Source: Usitatibacter rugosus (GTDB lineage Bacteria; Pseudomonadota; Gammaproteobacteria; Burkholderiales; Usitatibacteraceae). From it: DNA of 64,000 nucleotides. Below the pieces are notes generated by a model. The model had not been told where the DNA came from. It saw only the letters and a program-made list of their open reading frames with translations, and did not search any database. The first letter of the stretch is position 1; each line of letters starts with the position of its first letter. The DNA lies in contig NZ_CP053069.1 of assembly GCF_013003965.1 (NCBI RefSeq), forward strand, positions 713,419 to 777,418, given 5' to 3'. Position numbers and translations under genes: made by a program. Below are positions 18,847-26,400 of this stretch, one piece after another.

Positions 18847-19833
18847 ATGTTCTGGAAAACCGCCATCGCGATCGTCCTCACCGTGCTCGCCGCGTTCCTC
18901 ACGCACAGCGCCCTGGTGACGATCGCGACGTTCTTCCTCGCGATGGTCGTCGTCCTCATCTTCGAGGGCATCCGCGTCGTTCCGCAGCAGCAGGCGTGGG
19001 TCATCGAGCGCCTCGGCAAGTTCCATGCGGTTCTGCCGCCGGGCCTGAACGTCATCGTCCCGTTCGTCGATCGCGTGGCCTATCGCCACTCGCTGAAGGA
19101 AGTGCCGCTCGACATCCCCGAGCAGGTCTGCATCACGAAGGACAACACCCAGCTCGCGGTCGACGGGATCATCTACTACCAGGTGAGCGATCCGAAGCTC
19201 GCCTCGTACGGATCGTCGGACTACGTGCTCGCGATCTCGCAGCTCGCCCAGACGGCGCTGCGCAGCGAGGTCGGCAAGATGGAGCTCGACAAGACGTTCG
19301 AGAGCCGCGACGAGATCAACCACCGCGTCGTGTCCGTGCTCGACGAAGCCGGCCGCACGTGGGGCATCAAGGTGCTGCGCTACGAGATCAAGAGCCTCAC
19401 GCCGCCGGAAGCGATCCTGCGCTCCATGCAGGCGCAGATCACCGCGGAGCGGGAGAAAAGGGCGTTGATCGCGAAGTCCGAAGGCCAGCGCCAGCAGGAG
19501 ATCAACATCGCCGACGGCGCGAAGCAGGCCAAGGTGCTGCAGTCCGAAGGCGACAAGGTCTCGCAGATCAACAAGGCGCAGGGTGAAGCCCAGGCGCTCA
19601 CGCTCGTGGCCGAGGCCAACGCGGCCGCGGTGCGGGTCGTCGCGGCGGCGCTGGAGTCCAACGGCGGCCTGAACGCGGCGAACCTGAAGGTCGCCCAGCT
19701 CTACATCGAGGCGTTCTCGAGTCTCGCGAAGACCGGCAATACGCTGATCATTCCGCAGAACGTCTCCGACGTCGCGGGCGTGGTCGCGAGTGCGATGACC
19801 GTGATGGATCGCGCGAAACTCGCTCCCAAGTAA
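18847..19833 (+). CDS. qmcA: SPFH/stomatin-like membrane protein QmcA
   Basis: 328 residues: an N-terminal membrane hairpin (about 5-45), then the SPFH/band-7 domain (RVVPQQQAWVIERLGKF, PGLNVIVPFVDRV, VCITKDNTQLAVDG) and a long Ala/Glu/Lys-rich coiled coil (about 205-270; EREKRALIAKSEGQRQQE). It is a flotillin- or stomatin-like protein of the inner membrane, in E. coli linked to FtsH/HflKC quality control. It forms a conserved pair with the NfeD gene. A long inverted repeat begins 12 nt after its stop. Confidence 0.93.
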   Translation: MFWKTAIAIVLTVLAAFLTHSALVTIATFFLAMVVVLIFEGIRVVPQQQAWVIERLGKFHAVLPPGLNVIVPFVDRVAYRHSLKEVPLDIPEQVCITKDNTQLAVDGIIYYQVSDPKLASYGSSDYVLAISQLAQTALRSEVGKMELDKTFESRDEINHRVVSVLDEAGRTWGIKVLRYEIKSLTPPEAILRSMQAQITAEREKRALIAKSEGQRQQEINIADGAKQAKVLQSEGDKVSQINKAQGEAQALTLVAEANAAAVRVVAAALESNGGLNAANLKVAQLYIEAFSSLAKTGNTLIIPQNVSDVAGVVASAMTVMDRAKLAPK

Positions 19834-19844
19834 ACCCAAGGCAA

Positions 19845-19956
19845 AAGGCGTCCTCCGCAGATAAACACGGATAAACGCAGATAACAGCAATGCGGGGTTT
19901 AACCCCAGATTGCCGTTCATCTGCGTTTATCCGTGTTTATCTGCGGAGGACGCCTT
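19845..19956. repeat. 112-bp intergenic palindrome (family A, copy 1)
   Basis: Arms 19845-19882 and 19919-19956 are exact 38-nt reverse complements. Inside the loop, GGGGTT-T-AACCCC forms a further 6-bp hairpin, flanked by imperfect AACAGCAAT/GATTGCCGTT pairing, so nearly the whole element is one dyad. The arms contain about 2.5 copies of a 10-nt unit (CAGATAAACR). A related copy is at 32811-32935. There is no poly-T tail, no open reading frame and no transposase nearby. Confidence 0.85.
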
Positions 19957-19975
19957 AGTCCGATAGGAAGTAGAA

Positions 19976-21253
19976 ATGGCAGACAGGAAATTCGGTTTCG
20001 ACACGCTGTGCCTCCACGCGGGACAGATTCCTGATCGCGAGACGGGCGCGCGAGCAGTGCCCCTGTACCAGACGACGTCGTTCGTCTTCGATAGCGCCGA
20101 CCATGCCGCGAGCCTCTTCAACCTGCAGACGTTCGGCAACGTCTACACGCGCCTCTCGAATCCGACCACGGCCGTTTTCGAGGAGCGCATGTCGGCGCTG
20201 GAAGGCGGCCGCGCGTCCGTGGCCACCGCGTCGGGCCAGGCCGCGGAGATGGTGGCGCTGCTGAACATCTGCGAGGCGGGCGACCACATCGTGTCGTCGT
20301 CCAAGCTGTACGGCGGAACGCTCACGATGCTGAACGTGAACCTGCCGAAGCTCGGCATCACCGCCACGCTCGTCGATCCCGACGATCCGCAGAATTTCGC
20401 GAAGGCGATCAAGCCCAGCACCAAGGCGATCTTCTCCGAGACGCTCGGCAATCCCGCGATCAACATCGTCGACCTGGAGGCGGTGGGCAAGATCGCGCGC
20501 GAAGCCGGTGTGCCGTTCATCGTCGACAACACCGCGGCTTCGCCGTATCTGTGCCGGCCGCTTCAGCACGGCGCGGATATCGTCGTGCATTCCGCGACCA
20601 AGTTCATCGGCGGCCACGGCACCACGATGGGCGGCGTGGTCACCGAGTCGGGCAAGTTCCCGTGGGACAACGGCAAGTTTCCCTCGATGACGGAACCGTC
20701 CGCCGGCTATCACGGCGTGCGCTTCTACGAGACCTTCGGCGACTTCGGCTTCACCATGAAGGCGCGCATGGAAGTGCTGCGCGTGTTCGGGCCGACCATC
20801 GCCCCGTTCAACGCGTGGATGCTGATCCAGGGCCTGGAGACGCTGCCGGTGCGCATGGACCGCCACGTGGCCAACGCGATGGGTGTCGCGAAGTTCCTGC
20901 AGGGCCACAAGAAGGTCGCGTGGGTGAACTACCCGGGCCTGGCGGACAACAAGTACCACGCGCTCGCGAAGAGATACATGCCGAAGGGCGCGGGCTCGCT
21001 CCTGTCGTTCGGCATCCAGGGCGGCTACGAGGCCGCGGTGAAGTTCATCGAAGGCCTGCAGTTCGTGAGCCACCTCGCCAACATCGGCGATGCCAAGTCG
21101 CTCGTGATCCACCCGGCGTCGACAACGCACCGCCAGCTCGCCGACGAGGACCTCGTGAAGGCCGGCGTGCCCAAGGACATGGTTCGCCTGTCGATCGGCC
21201 TCGAGACGCTGGACGACATCCTCTGGGATCTCGACCAGGCCTTGTCCGCATAG
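19976..21253 (+). CDS. metY: O-acetylhomoserine sulfhydrylase
   Basis: 425 residues, the length of MetY-type Cys/Met metabolism PLP enzymes. It starts DTLCLHAGQIPDRETGARAVP and has the NVYTRLSNPT loop, SGQAAEM and the PLP lysine Lys209 in HSATKFIGGHGTT. It converts O-acetylhomoserine and sulfide to homocysteine. O-succinylhomoserine as substrate cannot be excluded, but the length and PWDNGKFPSMTEPSAGYHG-like insert fit MetY. AGGAAG lies about 8 nt before the ATG. It follows the 112-bp palindrome, which separates it from qmcA. Confidence 0.93.
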   Translation: MADRKFGFDTLCLHAGQIPDRETGARAVPLYQTTSFVFDSADHAASLFNLQTFGNVYTRLSNPTTAVFEERMSALEGGRASVATASGQAAEMVALLNICEAGDHIVSSSKLYGGTLTMLNVNLPKLGITATLVDPDDPQNFAKAIKPSTKAIFSETLGNPAINIVDLEAVGKIAREAGVPFIVDNTAASPYLCRPLQHGADIVVHSATKFIGGHGTTMGGVVTESGKFPWDNGKFPSMTEPSAGYHGVRFYETFGDFGFTMKARMEVLRVFGPTIAPFNAWMLIQGLETLPVRMDRHVANAMGVAKFLQGHKKVAWVNYPGLADNKYHALAKRYMPKGAGSLLSFGIQGGYEAAVKFIEGLQFVSHLANIGDAKSLVIHPASTTHRQLADEDLVKAGVPKDMVRLSIGLETLDDILWDLDQALSA

Positions 21254-21271
21254 ACGGGCCACATCCGGAGG

Positions 21272-21296
21272 CCTTGACTCTCACGTAACGTCAAGG
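21272..21296. promoter_or_regulatory. dyad operator for the GST-merR operon
   Basis: CCTTGAC (21272-21278), 11 nt, GTCAAGG (21290-21296): a perfect 7-bp inverted repeat with the spacing typical of MerR-family operators. The left arm contains TTGACT, a possible -35; no good -10 is seen 19 nt later (CAGCCT). It lies 37 nt before the GST gene, and the MerR gene is in the same operon, so autoregulation is likely. Confidence 0.6.
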
Positions 21297-21333
21297 CCCA
21301 GCCTCGGTTTTCCCACCACCGAGGAGGTTCCCA

Positions 21334-22023
21334 ATGTTGAAGATCCACGGCGTTCCCATCTCCGTCCACACGCGCAAGGTCATCGTCGCGGCCCTCGCCA
21401 AGGGCATCGCGCACGAGGTCGTGCCGGTCGTCCCCGTGATCCCGGACAACCCGCCCCCCAACTGGCGGGAGCTGAGCCCCACGGGCAAGATCCCGGCGAT
21501 CACCGACGGCGACTTCACGCTCGCCGACTCGTCCGCGATCTGCGCGTACTTCGAGCGCACGCATCCGGCACCGCCGCTCTACCCCACGGGTGCGCGCGAC
21601 TACGCCGAGGCGCTCGCCATCGAGCAGTACGCGGGCGAGGGCGTCTTTCGCGGCGTGGTCCATCCGCTGTTCCACGAGGTCTTCGTGCATCCGAAGGTGC
21701 AAGGCATTCCCACCGATCCCGCGCGCATCGCCGCGGTGCTGTCGAAGGAAGTGCCCGAGGTCTTCGGGTATCTCGATCGCCTGGCCGCGCGCGGCTACCT
21801 GGCCGGGGATGCGCCGTCGATCGCGGACATCGCGGTGGCGTCGAACCTCGTCACGTTCCAGTACATCGGGTTCGCACTGGACCGGGCCCGCTATCCGCGG
21901 CTTGCGGCGCACTTCGACCGCATCGTGGCGTTGCCGGCCTTCGCGGCCGCGCTGGACCGGGAGCGCGGCGTGGTGGAGTCCATGAAGCTCGAGCGCGGCT
22001 TCCTCGAAGCGAAGGCGGCCTGA
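21334..22023 (+). CDS. glutathione S-transferase family protein
   Basis: 229 residues: an N-terminal thioredoxin-like domain (about 1-80) with VPISVHTRKVIVAALAKGI, the cis-Pro GKIPAI and the glutathione-binding LADSSAICAYFE, then an all-helical C-terminal domain with the PSIADIAVAS N-capping motif. It probably conjugates or isomerises an electrophile with glutathione; the substrate is unknown. Its stop is 2 nt before the GTG of a MerR regulator, suggesting that the regulator controls a detoxification function. Confidence 0.88.
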   Translation: MLKIHGVPISVHTRKVIVAALAKGIAHEVVPVVPVIPDNPPPNWRELSPTGKIPAITDGDFTLADSSAICAYFERTHPAPPLYPTGARDYAEALAIEQYAGEGVFRGVVHPLFHEVFVHPKVQGIPTDPARIAAVLSKEVPEVFGYLDRLAARGYLAGDAPSIADIAVASNLVTFQYIGFALDRARYPRLAAHFDRIVALPAFAAALDRERGVVESMKLERGFLEAKAA

Positions 22024-22025
22024 CC

Positions 22026-22859
22026 GTGTTCCGGATCGGCGACTTCTCGCGCATCGCCCGCGTCTCGGCGCGGCTGCTGCGGTTCTACGAGGAGATCGGG
22101 CTCTTCGTCCCGGCCCACGCCGATCCGCACACGGGCTACCGCTACTACAAGGTCGCGCAGCTGGCCGAGCTGAACCGCATCATCGTGCTGAAGGAGCTGG
22201 GGTTCAGCCTGGACCAGGTGCGCGACATCCTGCAATCGAAGGTCGGGCCGGCGGAGCTGCGCAGCATGCTGCTCGTGCGCCGGGCAGATGCGGAGCGGGC
22301 CCTCGCCGCCGAGGCAATGCGCCTGCGGCAATTGGAAACGCGCATCGCGCAGCTGGAATCGACCGGCGCGCTCTCGGGTGAGGACGTCATCGTTCGCTCC
22401 GAGCCCGCGCGCCGATTGCTGTCCCTGCGCCGGACGGTGGCGTCGTTCGCCGCGGCGCGCTCGCTGATCGTGGAGCTGCGCGAGCAGGCCCGATCGCTCG
22501 TGCCCCGGCCCGCGAGCCGCACGCTCGTCGCGATCGCGCACTCTCCGCAGTTCGAGCACGACGAGATCGACGTCGAGTTCGGCCTCGTCCTCGATGAGGA
22601 TGCGGCCGTCGATGCCGAGGGCCACGCGGCGCTCAAGGTGCGCGAGCTCGAGGCGGTGGAGCGAATGGCCGTCTGCGTTCGGGTGGGGCTTCCGGAAGAT
22701 GCGCACCTCATCACGGCTCGCATCGGACGCCACCTGGAGGCGGCAGGCGATGCGCTGGCCGGCCCCGGACGCGAGTACTTCCTGCAGCCACCGGACCTCG
22801 AGCGCATGCACGAAGCCGTGGTCGAGATGCAGTTCCCGATCCGCCGCGCCGAAGCCTAG
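22026..22859 (+). CDS. MerR family transcriptional regulator with GyrI-like domain
   Basis: 277 residues: an N-terminal MerR helix-turn-helix (1-70; IGDFSRIARVSARLLRFYEEIGLF, HTGYRYYK split), the linking coiled coil (about 75-118) and a C-terminal GyrI/effector-binding-like domain of the BmrR or TipA kind, which binds hydrophobic or cationic ligands. The start is GTG 22026, two nt after the GST stop. Its likely operator is the dyad at 21272-21296. Its stop overlaps the convergent deacetylase stop by 4 nt. Confidence 0.85.
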   Translation: MFRIGDFSRIARVSARLLRFYEEIGLFVPAHADPHTGYRYYKVAQLAELNRIIVLKELGFSLDQVRDILQSKVGPAELRSMLLVRRADAERALAAEAMRLRQLETRIAQLESTGALSGEDVIVRSEPARRLLSLRRTVASFAAARSLIVELREQARSLVPRPASRTLVAIAHSPQFEHDEIDVEFGLVLDEDAAVDAEGHAALKVRELEAVERMAVCVRVGLPEDAHLITARIGRHLEAAGDALAGPGREYFLQPPDLERMHEAVVEMQFPIRRAEA

Positions 22860-24424
22860 TAGCCGAGCGCCTCGAGCGTCGCCTTGCCGTAGTCGTCCTC
22901 GGGGCCCGGCGGTACCGTGCGCCCGGCGTCCTTCGCGAGCTCGACGACGATGTTGCTGCCGGCGGGCAATCCCTTCGGCTGCGTGCGATAGAGCGGATCG
23001 GCGAACGCCGTCTCCGCGTCGACAAGCGTCCAGCCCCCGGCGCGCAGCGCGGCGATCACGTCGGGCAGGAACATCGCGTTGGCGAGATTCGTGTGCAGCA
23101 GCATTACGTGGGCCGGGCTGCGGCCCAGCGTGTCGCGCGCGAGGCGGTCGGAGTACGCGGCGCGCTCCACCAGATGGCGGACGTACGCGCGGCGGAACGG
23201 ATCGTTGTCGCGGTCGGCCCGCGCGCGCAGGGCCGCCTCCAGGCGCTGCGAGTAGTAGCCGTCGCCGGTCATGACGCTGATCGGAGCGCTCGCGTAGCTG
23301 TTCTTCGCCAGCCAGTCGCGGATGCCGTCGCGCTTCCCGGCCGTGGCGCCCTCGCGCAGGTAGGGAAATCGCAGCCACGGCTTGAAGCGCGGCATCGCCT
23401 TGAGCAGGCCGTCGCCGCGTGCGATGTCGGCGATGCAAGCCTCCAGCGGAAGCGTGTCGAAGTCGGTGTGCGAATAGGTGTGGTTGCCGATCGAGTGCCC
23501 GGCCTCGCCCCACGCGCGGACGAGCGCCAGGCCGTCGGGCGAATCGACGAAGCGCCCCGCGGGGAAGAGGGCGGCCTTGATGCCCGCGGCCTCCAGCGCG
23601 CGCAGCATGCGTGTGTTCCACACGCCCGCTTCCGGCTGCGTTCGCGGATCGAAGCCGTCGTCGAACGAGAATGCGATCGTCTTGGCCTGGACGGCCGGCT
23701 TGCCCTCGCCCGTAGCCGCGTCGATCCAGGCTGCATACGCCGAGACGCGCGCGAAGATCTGCCAGTCCCCGATGTTGCCGGCGATGCCGTCGTTGTTGGC
23801 GTCGTCGGTGAGGGTCGCGATTCCCGCGACGAAGATCCCGCCTTCCTTCGTTTCGAAGAAGGCCGCAGCGCCGCGTTCGTCGGCTGCGAATGCGCCCTGC
23901 AGGTCCGAGGCGTCGTCGGCGGGCTTCAGGCGAACGGCAAAGGTGCGCAAGCCCACGCGATCCACGGTGTTGATCGCCGCGCGTCCTTGCCGTGCGGGAT
24001 TCGCCTTCACCCCCTTGTCGCCCACGCGCCCCGTCGACCCGTGGCCGACAATGCGGACCGTCTTCCCGCCCTCGTCCGCTTCGCGATGGATCGGCGTGGG
24101 CTCGAGCTCTTCGACGGGCTCGCGCAGCTGCAGCAGCGCGAGATCGGCCTGGATGCGCACCTCGACGATTTCGCGCGGCTTGCCGGCGATGACGGGCCGC
24201 GCGCGCGGTTGTTGCGCATCGAGCGCGCGTGCGACGTTCGCCGAGGTGAGGATCCAGCGCGGGGCGATCAGCGCCCCCTCGCCGACGGGGAGTGCCACGG
24301 CCGATTCGTAGCGCGTCGCGAGCTCGAGGTATTCGCCGTCCTCGCGGTCGGGCCGCACGAGGATCGCGTGGGCGGTCGTGGCGAGGAGCAGGGCGGCCAC
24401 GAAGCCCGTGAGGCGGGAAAACAT
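22856..24424 (-). CDS. exported pseudo-trypsin / NodB polysaccharide deacetylase fusion
   Basis: 522 residues: signal peptide (1-20), a trypsin-like beta-barrel (about 38-238), then a polysaccharide deacetylase domain (about 248-475). The protease half keeps the fold motifs (GALIAPRWILTSA; Asp94 in QADLALLQL) but has Asn63 where the catalytic His belongs (TSANVA), and ADERGAAAFF instead of GDSGGP, so the Ser is gone. The deacetylase half is intact: FSFDDG (Asp255, Asp256), NHTYSH (His315, His319), RFPYL (352-356) and LLHTN (His444). It probably removes acetyl groups from an envelope or environmental glycan, with the inactive protease domain as a binding module. Confidence 0.82.
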   Translation of the reverse strand: MFSRLTGFVAALLLATTAHAILVRPDREDGEYLELATRYESAVALPVGEGALIAPRWILTSANVARALDAQQPRARPVIAGKPREIVEVRIQADLALLQLREPVEELEPTPIHREADEGGKTVRIVGHGSTGRVGDKGVKANPARQGRAAINTVDRVGLRTFAVRLKPADDASDLQGAFAADERGAAAFFETKEGGIFVAGIATLTDDANNDGIAGNIGDWQIFARVSAYAAWIDAATGEGKPAVQAKTIAFSFDDGFDPRTQPEAGVWNTRMLRALEAAGIKAALFPAGRFVDSPDGLALVRAWGEAGHSIGNHTYSHTDFDTLPLEACIADIARGDGLLKAMPRFKPWLRFPYLREGATAGKRDGIRDWLAKNSYASAPISVMTGDGYYSQRLEAALRARADRDNDPFRRAYVRHLVERAAYSDRLARDTLGRSPAHVMLLHTNLANAMFLPDVIAALRAGGWTLVDAETAFADPLYRTQPKGLPAGSNIVVELAKDAGRTVPPGPEDDYGKATLEALGY

Positions 24425-24447
24425 GGCGGGCAGTTTAACCGACGCCT

Positions 24448-25545
24448 TCAATCCTCCGTGCGCAGGAACCGGTCCCACAGCGGGCGCATCTGGCGGCGGA
24501 ACTCGGCGAAGGAGGCCACCTGCGCCTCGGCCACCCGTTTCGCCTCGGCGCGCCACTGGCGGCCGCGCAGCGTGTCGCCGCGTGCTTCGCACAGGCGTCC
24601 CATGGCGACACGCGCATCCACGGACACTTCGTCGTTGTCGATCGCGTCGGCCTCGTCGATGGCTTCCTTCAGCAGGCGCTCGGCCGCCGTCCAGTTCTCC
24701 AGCGCGCGCTCGCATTCCGCGCGCCACAGCGCGAGCGATGCGACGATCGGCTTCGGGTCACCCGGCTGCTGCAGGGCCTGCGCGGCCATCACGCGCTTCA
24801 GGGACTCGGGGACGCGCTCCAGCATCAGCAGGCACTCGGCCCACGCGCCCTGGATGATCGCGTCGTCCAGCCGGGATTGCCCGATGCCGAGCGCGACGCC
24901 GTACCAGCGGGCGGCGCGGCGCCACGACCTCCGCGCGGCCTCGGTCTCGCGCGCCGCGAGCTGCGCGTGGCCCTGCTTGCGCAGCGTGTGGCCGGTGTTG
25001 GACGACGACTTCTTCATGCGCACGGTATCGCCGGCCTTCCGATAGCTTCGGCGCGCGCGGGCGAGCTCGGCCAGCGCCTCGTCGAAACGGCCCGCCTCGG
25101 CGAGCGCGAAGGCGAGGGTGCTGCGCGCCGTGGCTTCGAGCGTCGATTCGCGGTCCCGGGCCGCGTAGTGGATCGCGCGCCGAGCCGCCTCTTCCGCGCG
25201 CTTGTAGTCGCGCACCGAGAAGAACGCGAGCGCAACGCCGGAGAACGCATGCGAGCGGCCTTCGAGGTCGTTCACGCGATAGGTCGCGCAGGCATCGATG
25301 CCGTTGGCCACGGCCGACACATAGTCGCCGCGCTGGTAGTGGGAGGTGGTCGCGAGCAGCAAGGCCTCCGCCTCGGCGCGCGGGTCCTTCAGCCGGCGGG
25401 CGAGGCGGATCGCCTGTCCCGCCGCCTTCAGCGACTCGCGCGAGTCGAATCCGGCCGTGAACTGGCGGGCCCGCGCGAGGGCCTCGGCGAGCTGCGCGCG
25501 CTCGGCGTTTTCGGCGTCCCGGGAGTCTCGGAGGCTGGGGGTCAC
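24448..25545 (-). CDS. TPR-like helical repeat protein
   Basis: 365 residues, almost all alpha-helical, with repeated TPR-like helix pairs (LLLATTSHYQRGDYVSAVAN; AFFSVRDYKRAEEAARRAI; TLAFALAEAGRFDEALAELA). No signal peptide, membrane segment or catalytic domain is visible. It is probably a protein-interaction scaffold, and the partner is unknown. The start is GTG at 25545. It is divergent from the psrA-like gene across a 126-nt gap, and 23 nt before the deacetylase gene on the same strand, so the two may be co-transcribed. Confidence 0.75.
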   Translation of the reverse strand: MTPSLRDSRDAENAERAQLAEALARARQFTAGFDSRESLKAAGQAIRLARRLKDPRAEAEALLLATTSHYQRGDYVSAVANGIDACATYRVNDLEGRSHAFSGVALAFFSVRDYKRAEEAARRAIHYAARDRESTLEATARSTLAFALAEAGRFDEALAELARARRSYRKAGDTVRMKKSSSNTGHTLRKQGHAQLAARETEAARRSWRRAARWYGVALGIGQSRLDDAIIQGAWAECLLMLERVPESLKRVMAAQALQQPGDPKPIVASLALWRAECERALENWTAAERLLKEAIDEADAIDNDEVSVDARVAMGRLCEARGDTLRGRQWRAEAKRVAEAQVASFAEFRRQMRPLWDRFLRTED

Positions 25546-25595
25546 ACCCCCACTTTAGGCCGGCGGGGATCGGGTCCGTTATGACGCGCGTCACG

Positions 25596-25625
25596 TTGAC
25601 AGGGGAGGCGGGCGCGGCCTACGAT
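25596..25625 (+). promoter_or_regulatory. psrA/fadE promoter
   Basis: Consensus -35 TTGACA (25596-25601) and -10 TACGAT (25620-25625) with an 18-nt spacer. The predicted start falls inside the palindromic operator that begins at 25627. Confidence 0.65.
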
Positions 25626-25626
25626 G

Positions 25627-25657
25627 ATTCAAACGAGCGTTTGAATCGAGCGTTTGA
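25627..25657. promoter_or_regulatory. PsrA-type operator at the psrA promoter
   Basis: Perfect 20-bp palindrome ATTCAAACG-AG-CGTTTGAAT (25627-25646), followed by an extra half-site CGAGCGTTTGA (25647-25657). The core CAAAC-N4-GTTTG matches the PsrA consensus described in Pseudomonas. The same layout recurs at 41381-41411. It overlaps the predicted transcription start, which fits autorepression. Confidence 0.8.
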
Positions 25658-25671
25658 CCCTGGAGCTGCGC

Positions 25672-26388
25672 ATGCCTTCCTCCCGCCCCGCCCGCAAGGC
25701 GGCGCCCGTCGACACCACCTCGCAGGACACCAAGTCGCGCATCATCGACGCGGCCGAGAGCCTCTTCATGGAGCACGGCTTCGAGGCCACGAGCCTGCGC
25801 AGCCTCACCTCGGCGGCGAGCGTGAACCTCGCCGCGGTGAACTACCACTTCGGGTCGAAGGAAGAGCTGTTCCAGGCGGTTCTCACGCGCCGCCTCGACC
25901 CCATGAACCAGGAGCGCATCGACCTCCTCACGCGCTTCGAGAAGGACGCGGGCGAGAAGCCCGTCTCTTGCGAGAAGCTGATCTCCGCCATGCTGATCCC
26001 GGCGCTGCGCCTCGCGCGGGACGAGAAGCGCGGCGGCAAGCATTTCCTCCGCCTGCTCGGGCGCGCGTACGCCGATCCCGCGCCGTTCATCCGCCATTTC
26101 CTCTCGGCCAACTACGCGGAGATGATCGCGCGCTTCAAGGACGCGTTCCTGAAGGCGCTGCCGCACCTCACCCGCCAGGAGCTCACGTGGCGCCTGCACT
26201 TCGTGATGGGGGCGTTGTCATACACGGTCTCCGGAACGGACGCGTTGAAGCTCCTCCAGCAAGCCATGCCCCACGAACGCGACAACGACGAGCTGCTGAT
26301 CCAGCGGCTGGCCCCCTTCCTCGTAGCCGGCCTCAAGGCCCCGGCCGTCGGCGACACGCGCAAGCTCGAGCTCGTCTCGGGCGACTAA
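25672..26388 (+). CDS. psrA: TetR-family fatty-acid regulator, PsrA type
   Basis: 238 residues: an N-terminal TetR helix-turn-helix (about 28-75) with ESLFMEHGFEATSLRSLTSA and NLAAVNYHFGSKEELFQAV, very like Pseudomonas PsrA, and an all-helical ligand-binding C-terminus. PsrA represses beta-oxidation genes and its own gene, and long-chain fatty acids or acyl-CoA release it. The start is ATG 25672 with TGGAG upstream; TTG 25654 is in frame but less likely. It is followed 12 nt later by fadE. Palindromic sites at its own promoter and at 41381 are the likely targets. Confidence 0.85.
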   Translation: MPSSRPARKAAPVDTTSQDTKSRIIDAAESLFMEHGFEATSLRSLTSAASVNLAAVNYHFGSKEELFQAVLTRRLDPMNQERIDLLTRFEKDAGEKPVSCEKLISAMLIPALRLARDEKRGGKHFLRLLGRAYADPAPFIRHFLSANYAEMIARFKDAFLKALPHLTRQELTWRLHFVMGALSYTVSGTDALKLLQQAMPHERDNDELLIQRLAPFLVAGLKAPAVGDTRKLELVSGD

Positions 26389-26400
26389 GGAGATACACCG

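Noticed and set aside
19845-19956. Palindromes as intrinsic terminators or CRISPR repeats
   Set aside because: There is no U-tract after the arms, only one dyad per locus, no regular spacers and no cas genes; the structure is a single giant inverted repeat.
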